21,481 bases of DNA from Desulfobacula sp. (lineage in GTDB: Bacteria; Desulfobacterota; Desulfobacteria; Desulfobacterales; Desulfobacteraceae): assembly GCF_021107415.1 (NCBI RefSeq), contig NZ_JAIOSW010000109.1, positions 1 through 21,481 on the forward strand, in the 5' to 3' direction. The translations under genes and the position numbers were made by a program. Within the stretch, counting starts at the first letter, position 1. Every line of letters begins with the position of its first letter. The notes under the pieces were generated by a model. That model was not told where the DNA came from. It was given only the letters and a program-made list of their open reading frames with translations, and ran no database searches. Shown here piece by piece: positions 16,462 through 21,481 of the stretch.

Positions 16462-17101
16462 ATGTTGTTTTGTCCTTACCCAATTTCAATTTTTACTCGT
16501 CAACTGTTATATTATTTAGTACACACGAGAACTGGATTGCTATGGTCTAAAGATTTTGACAGCTTGATATTGGACAGCATGTTTGGAGAAGGGAATCCAG
16601 ACACATGGCTATCGTGGACTCAACCGACCTCAACCGACCTCAACAGATATAAACAATGATAGTCTTACTGACACCATTAATTGGAGATGGGCCACAGAGA
16701 ATGAAATAATAACTTTCTTGAATCACATGACTTTGGCTATATGGCAAGGTTACATGGTAAATGAGTATTATTTTGTTAATCCAGTTGCTCTGGTCAAAGA
16801 TGATTCTGATCTGGTTGATTTTAGAATAATGATAGCTGACATCGGTTTAGGATTATTGAATCCCTTTTACAAAATCAGTTCATTGACGGCAGATTATATA
16901 GGACTTAACAATTACTTCAATTTCGGCCATGAGTACGTTGAAGGTGAAAAATACGAATATTTTGTACCATTTAGAACAGCTTCATATGAATTAGGGTTGC
17001 CTGTACCTATACCTGCCACAATGATACTTTTTGGCGCTGGTCTTTTAGGCCTTGCAGGAATTAACAGAAAAAACAGAACCAAGCATAAAAATAAATTTTA
17101 A
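16462..17101 (+). pseudogene. PEP-CTERM sorting-domain protein, frameshifted and probably 5'-truncated
   Basis: The protein is split between two frames. The first (16462-16659) has TRTGLLWSKDFDS and GEGNPDTWLSWTQPTSTD. The second continues with INWRWATENEIITFL and ends in the sorting signal VPIPATMILFGAGLLGLAGI followed by basic NRKNRTKHKNKF at 17101. The TGL-W...WRWAT pattern is typical of PEP-CTERM exoproteins, which exosortase processes at the cell surface. The break falls in a 10-bp tandem repeat (16621-16640): deleting one copy joins the frames into ...WTQPTSTDINNDSLTD... without loss. No signal peptide is visible at the 5' end in any frame, so the start is missing or decayed. No exosortase gene is in the window. 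It may be a dead gene or a phase-variable OFF state. Confidence 0.65.
16621..16650. repeat. 10-bp tandem repeat CAACCGACCT at the frameshift
   Basis: CAACCGACCT occurs at 16621-16630 and again at 16631-16640, followed by a partial third copy CAACAGATAT. The unit length is not a multiple of three, so gain or loss of one copy changes the reading frame of the PEP-CTERM gene. Confidence 0.8.
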
Positions 17102-17155
17102 AAGCAGAGTAATAAGCCTTCTTATTTATTTCATATTTAATTTTATAACAACGTC

Positions 17156-17281
17156 ATGAGCCGGTTGTTCCGGTTCAAGTATAATTATCCATATTTGGAT
17201 TGTTGGGACGCTGAAATTCTTAAGCATATCAAAAATATTGAAAAATTAATTAATTCAGGGTATTGTTATGACAAACAGTAA
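17156..17281 (+). CDS. Possible 41-aa small ORF before the DUF4160 gene
   Basis: ATG 17156 opens a 41-residue frame beginning MSRLFRFKYNYPYL and ending YCYDKQ, 24 nt before the DUF4160 start. Its composition is protein-like, with an amphipathic helix EILKHIKNIEKLIN. There is no clear SD, and it may be a fragment of a decayed gene. Function unknown. Confidence 0.3.
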   Translation: MSRLFRFKYNYPYLDCWDAEILKHIKNIEKLINSGYCYDKQ

Positions 17282-17305
17282 TTGGATATTTCAGTAGGTG
17301 GAAAG

Positions 17306-17554
17306 ATGCCGGAAATAACAAGGTTCTATGGAATTATTATCAAACTTTTTTTTGGAGATCATCCTCCACCCCATTTTCACGCTGTTTATGGAGAATATCT
17401 TGCCCTGTTTGACATTGATTCCTTGAATGTTATAGAAGGCGATCTTCCTCCGCGGGCCAGAAGGCTTGTGATTGAATGGGCAAGAAAATATCAAACAGAA
17501 TTAAAAACAATCTGGAAAACCCAAGAATTTAAAAAATTACCTCCCTTGGAGTAA
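17306..17554 (+). CDS. DUF4160 protein, probable toxin-antitoxin-like partner
   Basis: This 82-aa protein starts at ATG 17306, with TAGGTGGAAAG directly before it; an in-frame TTG at 17282 has no SD. It shows the family signature FFGDHPPPHFHAVYGEY, with the HPPPHFH cluster at residues 19-25, then LPPRARRLVIEWARKYQTEL. DUF4160 genes are commonly found beside DUF2442 genes, as here, with 8 nt between them. The pair is suspected to be a toxin-antitoxin-like module, but the activity is not established. The His cluster could bind metal or be catalytic. Confidence 0.82.
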   Translation: MPEITRFYGIIIKLFFGDHPPPHFHAVYGEYLALFDIDSLNVIEGDLPPRARRLVIEWARKYQTELKTIWKTQEFKKLPPLE

Positions 17555-17562
17555 AAACGACG

Positions 17563-17808
17563 ATGTCAATACCAAAAATAGAAAAAGCATTTGCTTCTGA
17601 TACTAAATCTCTTACCATAATTTTTTCGAATGGTGAGAAAAAAATATATGATGTCAGCAAGCTATTGAACATGGATATGTTTACTCCTCTTAAAAATCCG
17701 GCTTTTTTTAAAAATGTCAAAGTGGAAGCAGGAGGATATGCAGTTTACTGGAACGAAATGATTGATATTAGCGAATACGAACTCTGGAAAAATGGAGTCG
17801 ATCTTTAA
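17563..17808 (+). CDS. DUF2442 protein, partner of DUF4160
   Basis: This 81-aa protein starts at ATG 17563, with GGAG 11 nt upstream inside the end of the previous gene. The pattern is that of DUF2442: an early LTIIFSNGEKKIYDVSKLL, then FFKNVKVEAGGYAVYWNEMI and DISEYELWKNG. Members are small proteins usually encoded with DUF4160 or near other toxin-antitoxin genes and are thought to act as the antitoxin or DNA-binding partner. The 8-nt spacing from the DUF4160 gene implies one transcript. Both genes look complete. Confidence 0.82.
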   Translation: MSIPKIEKAFASDTKSLTIIFSNGEKKIYDVSKLLNMDMFTPLKNPAFFKNVKVEAGGYAVYWNEMIDISEYELWKNGVDL

Positions 17809-17819
17809 AAAGTGAATAG

Positions 17820-18038
17820 CAAATCTTTGAACATTTCAGACTCAAGACTAATTATCCTATCTCAAATTCTGTTGAAGCATATTTTTTTAGGAATATCATA
17901 TATAATCTTGAGCATCCCGGACAGTCGAAACTCGTTAAAAATAACCTGATCCATCCCAGCAATGTGTGCAAAGTCTGTTTTTGGGAAGACCGATGGCCTC
18001 AACCAGATCATCCAGTTTCTGTTAGCGGATGCTGGTAA
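17820..18038 (+). pseudogene. Remnant resembling the C-terminal part of a CPCC-type Cys-rich protein
   Basis: One frame is open from 17820 to the stop at 18036-18038 but has no ATG and no likely start before GTG 17964. The segment VCKVCFWEDRWPQPDHP resembles the CPVCFWEDD stretch of small CPCC-domain proteins, whose first CPCC part is absent here. The upstream part (HFRLKTNYPISNSVEAYFFR) is protein-like but unrecognised. The last 17 nt overlap the convergent PurF-like gene. This is likely a decayed piece rather than a working gene. Confidence 0.3.
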
Positions 18039-19338
18039 GATTTAACCGGTCTATGATTCTATCGAGCATGGCTGCGTGTTTGTCTGATCCATCAATGGCA
18101 TAGTCTGTCAGATCCGTATTTTCGGTTCCCTCAATTTCATAAATGGCCTTCCGACCGGCCAGATCCAGGGTTGACCGGGATGTTGAAAAATTTAAAAATT
18201 CACAGGGATGTATGAGGCATGGGCAGGCAATTCTCATATGAACTTGTTCTGCACCGTATTCATATAAAATTTTAGTATTGTCCTTTAGCTGGGTCCCCCT
18301 TACAACGGAATCGTCGCAGAATATGATACGCTTTCCCTGGATAATTTCTCTGATAGGAATCAGCTTCATACGGGCCACAAGATCCCTCATCTCCTGATTC
18401 TGGGGCATAAAGCTTCTGGGCCAGGTAGGGGTATATTTCACATAGGGCCTCATGTAGGGAAGCCCGCTCTCATTGGCAAATCCTATGGCATGTCCGATAC
18501 CGGAGTCAGGAATACCCGCCACAAGGTCTGCTTTTTGGGTTTCCCTTTTTGCGAGAGCTGCCCCACAATTATACCGGACGTTTTCTGTATTGATCCCTTC
18601 ATAGGATGATACCGGATATCCGTAATATACCCATAAAAATGAGCAGATCTGCATGTCTTCACCTGGGGACTGAATCTGTTCAATACCCTCGGGTGTTATC
18701 AGGATGATTTCATTAGGGCCGATATAATGTTCAACCTCAAAACCGAGATTTGAAAATGCACTGGATTCAGAGCTCGCTGCATAGGCATCCGCACGTTTTC
18801 CTATCACAATGGGGGTTCTGCCCAACCTGTCTCGGGCAGCATAAATCCCGGAATCCGTTAAAATCATCATGGAACAGGACCCTTTGATTTTTGTCTGGGC
18901 GTTTAAAATTCCTTCCTCAAAAGATCCTTTCTGACCGATTAAAATTGCTACAAGCTCTGTGGGGTTGATCTCACCCTGACTTGTTTCAGCAAAGTGAATA
19001 TTCTGTGAAAATGCTTCCTGGGCAAGGGTCTCAAGATTTGCAATTTTACCAACAGTAACGACGGCAAATTTACCAAGGTGGGAATGAATCATAATTGGCT
19101 GGGAATCTGTATCACTGATAACTCCTATCCCCATATTTCCGGCCAGGTTGCTAATATCCGATTCAAATTTTGATCTGAAATATGCATTTTCAAGGTTATG
19201 AATTGACCGATAAAATTCTTTTTTATCCACACTAGCCAGGCCACCGCGCTTGGTTCCCAGATGTGACAGATAATCTGTCCCGTAAAAAAGCTCTTTGTTA
19301 CATGCTTTTTTAGACGCACAACCGAAAAAACCGCCCAT
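18022..19338 (-). CDS. Amidophosphoribosyltransferase-like protein (PurF homologue) without the glutaminase Cys
   Basis: This 438-aa protein follows PurF from end to end. The N-terminal Ntn-like domain is recognisable from LFYGTDYLSHLGTKRGG (PurF: LFYGLYALQHRGQESAG). The phosphoribosyltransferase domain has the PRPP motif IIFCDDSVVRGTQ (339-350) and PDSGIGHAIGFANESGLPY. In PurF, Cys follows the initiator Met and is the nucleophile that releases ammonia from glutamine. Here the start reads MGGFFGC, so that residue is Gly, and the NGN-type glutamine site reads TVGK. The protein may use free ammonia or have another role. Cys232, 372, 374 and 379 lie near Fe-S ligand positions of Bacillus-type PurF, but the C-terminal pair is absent. 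AGAGAG precedes ATG 19338. Similar MGGFFG proteins occur in other anaerobes, from memory. Confidence 0.78.
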   Translation of the reverse strand: MGGFFGCASKKACNKELFYGTDYLSHLGTKRGGLASVDKKEFYRSIHNLENAYFRSKFESDISNLAGNMGIGVISDTDSQPIMIHSHLGKFAVVTVGKIANLETLAQEAFSQNIHFAETSQGEINPTELVAILIGQKGSFEEGILNAQTKIKGSCSMMILTDSGIYAARDRLGRTPIVIGKRADAYAASSESSAFSNLGFEVEHYIGPNEIILITPEGIEQIQSPGEDMQICSFLWVYYGYPVSSYEGINTENVRYNCGAALAKRETQKADLVAGIPDSGIGHAIGFANESGLPYMRPYVKYTPTWPRSFMPQNQEMRDLVARMKLIPIREIIQGKRIIFCDDSVVRGTQLKDNTKILYEYGAEQVHMRIACPCLIHPCEFLNFSTSRSTLDLAGRKAIYEIEGTENTDLTDYAIDGSDKHAAMLDRIIDRLNLTSIR

Positions 19339-19564
19339 AATATCTCTCTTTCATTTTTAAAAGTTGGTCATTTTTCGTTTCCGTACCAAATAGGATCAAT
19401 TAATAATTATTATTTAGGATGTCAAACAAATAAAAAAGCTTTTTATGCTATCATTTAAGAAAGTGGCGTGACCGGCTGGACCATTTTCCAGAACACTTTT
19501 CTGAAGATTTCCTTTATGCTGGCCATGCCGGCGATATACCGGTCTGTTTTTATTCCGTCCATTC

Positions 19565-19858
19565 TTATTCTGTTTGGCCGGCATCCCATTCCCCTTGCTG
19601 CCGTAAGCGTATTAGGATTTCTTCCGGCAGATTCCAGAGCATGCGGAACATGGTGGGAATCTGGCCCATCACGGTAATTCTGTGGCTCTCTATTGCAGCA
19701 AGACTTGCTTTTGCATCAAATATTCGCACTTTTTTGTCATCAAAATAGAGGGGATTGTCATCTGCCACTGCGGCTGCGTAATTAGTGGTGGCCCGCCAGG
19801 GGATTTTTGTATGATATTCTTTTAAAGGCGTGCCTGCAAACCGGCTGTTCAGCTTCAT
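19565..19858 (-). pseudogene. Chimeric remnant: MaoC-like N-terminus fused to an acyl-CoA ligase fragment
   Basis: From ATG 19858 the frame gives 97 residues. The first ~37 (KLNSRFAGTPLKEYHTKIPW and NYAAAVADDNPLYFDD) match the start of MaoC-like dehydratase hot-dog proteins. The next part, RIFDAKASLAAIESHRITVM then GQIPTMFRMLWNLPEE, instead resembles the middle of AMP-forming acyl-CoA ligases (FDPEKAL..IE...T...G.IPTMF). Neither domain is complete: the MaoC catalytic part and the ligase AMP motifs are missing. A further unrecognised open stretch on the same strand (about 19456-19620, other frame, GIKTDRYIAGMASIKEIF) follows. It looks like a deletion scar joining two fatty-acid or aromatic degradation genes. 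The open frame might still be translated. Confidence 0.5.
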
Positions 19859-19876
19859 ATCCCAAACCCCCAAAAA

Positions 19877-19894
19877 ATGTGATGACTGTCACAT
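19877..19894. promoter_or_regulatory. CRP/FNR-type palindrome ATGTGA-N6-TCACAT
   Basis: ATGTGA (19877-19882) and TCACAT (19889-19894) are perfect inverted halves around TGACTG, matching the classical CRP core TGTGA-N6-TCACA. It lies 18 nt before the chimeric frame's ATG. A minus-strand TTGACA (19938-19933) lies further upstream, so the site would be near or after the transcription start. It may be a leftover control site of the deleted gene. Confidence 0.5.
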
Positions 19895-19953
19895 CATGTG
19901 TTTGAAAAAAACAAAACATTGTTTTTATTATTTGTCAAAACAAAAACATTATT

Positions 19954-20208
19954 TTATTTTTCTTTTTTCAGCCGAAGGATAAGTTCTTTTTCCAGGTGTT
20001 GAATGACAATTTTTAACAGTCGGCTTTCCCGAACAGGGCCGGAATTATTCCACCCCATTTTCATTGCCCGTTCCTTTATTTTTCTAAATTGGGTCAAAGA
20101 ATCGGCAACAGCCTTCCAGGCATAGAGTTTTTGCAGGATATGGCGCTCTTCAGAGGTTAAGTCTTTTGCCGTATCGATTGTTTTGCCACTATCTATTGTT
20201 ATGATCAC
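19954..20208 (-). CDS. Small hypothetical protein, 84 aa
   Basis: The likely start is GTG 20208, because GAGGGA lies 9 nt upstream; the longer frame from TTG 20247 has no SD. The 84-residue product begins as a short beta-like stretch (IITIDSGKTIDTAKDL), continues with a helix (SEERHILQKLYAWKAVADSL), then WNNSGPVRESR and a C-terminal helix with alternating Leu/Glu/Lys. It is a soluble, basic protein without Cys motifs or a signal peptide. It lies 77 nt after the HD-domain gene on the same strand and may be its last operon partner. I do not recognise a family. Confidence 0.6.
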   Translation of the reverse strand: MIITIDSGKTIDTAKDLTSEERHILQKLYAWKAVADSLTQFRKIKERAMKMGWNNSGPVRESRLLKIVIQHLEKELILRLKKEK

Positions 20209-20285
20209 TTTATATCTTCCCTCACATGAAATATCCTTACATAACAATTTTATTTCGTTAACACAGGGTAATATTTCACTGCTGA

Positions 20286-20834
20286 TTACAGGTTAAATTC
20301 TTCAGCCCATACTGAAAATCTTTTTGCATGGTCTTTGTTTATTTTTTCAAGTTCCTCAATGATTTGAATTGTCGTTATTTTTCTGCCTGCATGTTTCGGG
20401 CTTTTGGAGTGATATTTGTCTGCAACACAGATAATTTTTTCTTCAATGCTGATTGGGACCATCTCTCTTTGGGGCAGTGGCAGGTTGTTTGACATGATAT
20501 TTTCTTTTGTAATTCCCGCACCTGTATGCCGCTCACAGACAAGGCCGTATTCAGGGGGCAGTCCTTGTTCATCCAAAAGCTTTCGTCCAAGGTATCCGTG
20601 ACAGATATAAGGCGCATCACCATTACAGCCAATGGAGTGGGCCCTGGTCTGAAATATGCCGATATCATGCAGCATTGCAGCAGTTTGAATAAAATTAAAA
20701 TCCAAGTTTAGATGTGTCAACTTGTTAGCAATTTCAAGACTTTTTTCAGTGACAATTTGACTGTGTTCAACAAGAACCTGGTAAAGTTTTGTACCGGGAG
20801 TATAAAATTTTTCAATGATGAAGAGCGGCTCCAT
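20286..20834 (-). CDS. HD-domain phosphohydrolase-like protein
   Basis: This 182-aa soluble protein carries the HD-fold signature: His24 in VEHSQIVTEKSLEIA, the His56-Asp57 pair in AAMLHDIGIF, further His in HGYLGRKLLDEQGLP and CERHTGAG, and the downstream Asp in IICVADKYHSKS. These are the metal-binding residues of the HD superfamily, which hydrolyses phosphoester or nucleotide substrates. The length fits the stand-alone 'HD domain-containing protein' group; the substrate is unknown. It starts at ATG 20834, only 2 nt after the prfB stop, and AAGGAG within the end of prfB lies about 14 nt upstream, so it is translated as part of the prfB operon. Confidence 0.85.
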   Translation of the reverse strand: MEPLFIIEKFYTPGTKLYQVLVEHSQIVTEKSLEIANKLTHLNLDFNFIQTAAMLHDIGIFQTRAHSIGCNGDAPYICHGYLGRKLLDEQGLPPEYGLVCERHTGAGITKENIMSNNLPLPQREMVPISIEEKIICVADKYHSKSPKHAGRKITTIQIIEELEKINKDHAKRFSVWAEEFNL

Positions 20835-20836
20835 TT

Positions 20837-21481
20837 TTAAGAAAGTAAAACTCCTTCAATAAACGGGTCCAGGTCTCCGTCCAGAACCCTGTCCACATCT
20901 CCCACTTCGAAATCTGTTCGATGGTCTTTAACCATTCGGTAGGGGTGAAGAACATAGGATCTGATCTGGCTTCCCCAGGCAATATCATCTTTACCATCAT
21001 GAAGCGTTTGCATTTTTTTATCCCGGCTTTCCTTTTCAATCTGGTAAAGCCTTGATTTTAAAACCTTAAAGGCAATCTCTTTGTTGCGGTGCTGGGAGGG
21101 TTCCTGCTGGCACTGAACCACCACTCCGGTGGGAAGATGGGTGATCCTGACCGCACTGCTGGTTTTGTTGACATGCTGTCCGCCGGCACCACTGGCCCGG
21201 TACACATCAATTCTCAGATCTGACTCATCAATGTCGATTTTAATTTCATCTTTTATTTCAGGATAGACAAATACCGAGGCAAATGATGTATGACGTTTTC
21301 CGCTTGCGTTATAGGGGGATATCCTGACAAGGCGATGAACGCCTGATTCAACCTTCATAAACCCGTAACAGTTTTCCCCGGAAACAAGAAGGGTTGCCCC
21401 TTTGATTCCGGCTTCATCTCCTTGCTGATAATCAATAATCTGAAATTTATATCCTTTTTTATCAATCCATCGGGTGTACAT
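20837..21481 (-). CDS. prfB: Peptide chain release factor 2 (RF2), C-terminal part
   Basis: The frame is open at the right edge; the Met at 21481 is internal, matching the MYLRW segment of E. coli RF2, so the N-terminal third to two-fifths is outside. The visible 214 residues show RF2 domain 2, [20 protein letters not shown], then domain 3 with [23 protein letters not shown] is the motif that triggers peptide release on the ribosome at UGA and UAA stops. The C-terminal [12 protein letters not shown] and [12 protein letters not shown] are also standard. The codon-recognition tripeptide, normally SPF, reads SPY here. Any programmed frameshift site for RF2 autoregulation would be outside the window. 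The HD-domain gene follows after 2 nt. Confidence 0.95.
   Translation of the reverse strand: MYTRWIDKKGYKFQIIDYQQGDEAGIKGATLLVSGENCYGFMKVESGVHRLVRISPYNASGKRHTSFASVFVYPEIKDEIKIDIDESDLRIDVYRASGAGGQHVNKTSSAVRITHLPTGVVVQCQQEPSQHRNKEIAFKVLKSRLYQIEKESRDKKMQTLHDGKDDIAWGSQIRSYVLHPYRMVKDHRTDFEVGDVDRVLDGDLDPFIEGVLLS

Noticed and set aside
19397..19425. Promoter for the PurF-like gene with minus-strand TTGACA at 19425-19420
   Set aside because: The -35 is perfect, but no acceptable -10 lies 15-19 nt further on, so it is not listed as a feature.
19468..19677. Hydrophobic 69-aa rightward frame
   Set aside because: It lies opposite the MaoC/ligase remnant, starts at GTG without an SD, and its hydrophobicity arises from the complementary strand.
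1..21481. CRISPR array, tRNA, rRNA or insertion sequence
   Set aside because: No regular direct-repeat array, no cloverleaf or rRNA-like segment and no transposase were recognised on either strand.

Overview
The window looks like chromosomal DNA of an AT-rich Gram-negative bacterium. The best guess is an anaerobic member of the Desulfobacterota (Desulfobacterales-like). The reasons are a PurF-like protein of the type seen in anaerobes, PEP-CTERM sorting, a CsgG-type outer-membrane lipoprotein, a periplasmic DsbC-like protein and an RND pump. No rRNA, tRNA, CRISPR array or intact insertion sequence is visible, so the taxonomy is inferred from protein style only.

Left part (1-4062): the start of a leftward gene at the edge (1-93), a small unknown gene (373-651), a GC-richer gene remnant broken by two frameshifts (798-1498), a DsbC/DsbG-like thiol isomerase (1653-2507) and a CsgG-family lipoprotein (2675-3736). 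The lipoprotein gene has a promoter upstream and a rho-independent terminator downstream.

Central part (4063-13984): five leftward genes read from about 11978 down to 4063. They are a DUF2141 secreted protein, a Tat-exported FAD oxidoreductase of the phytoene desaturase/carotenoid isomerase fold, an MFS transporter, an RND membrane-fusion protein and an RND permease whose start overlaps the end of the fusion-protein gene. Reading away from them is a LytS-type histidine kinase plus LytTR response regulator (12186-13984), overlapping by ATGA. The roughly 200-bp divergent region holds a near-perfect 10-bp inverted repeat. I read this as one regulated envelope module that modifies and moves a hydrophobic molecule. 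It is the best candidate here for an undescribed system.

Accessory part (14034-18040): a Phd/YefM-ParE/RelE toxin-antitoxin pair with a near-consensus promoter and an overlapping inverted repeat; a GC-richer short-chain dehydrogenase-like protein with a four-cysteine zinc-ribbon motif and no catalytic Tyr; a PEP-CTERM protein gene frameshifted by one extra copy of a 10-bp tandem repeat; a DUF4160-DUF2442 pair; and a fragment resembling the end of a CPCC-type Cys-rich protein. Intact addiction-type pairs mixed with broken genes suggest a region of gene turnover.

Right part (18022-21481, all leftward): an amidophosphoribosyltransferase homologue that lacks the Cys nucleophile of the glutaminase domain; a chimeric remnant joining a MaoC-like start to an acyl-CoA ligase fragment, with a CRP-type palindrome just upstream; a small unknown protein; an HD-domain phosphohydrolase-like protein; and the C-terminal part of peptide chain release factor 2 (prfB), which runs off the right edge.
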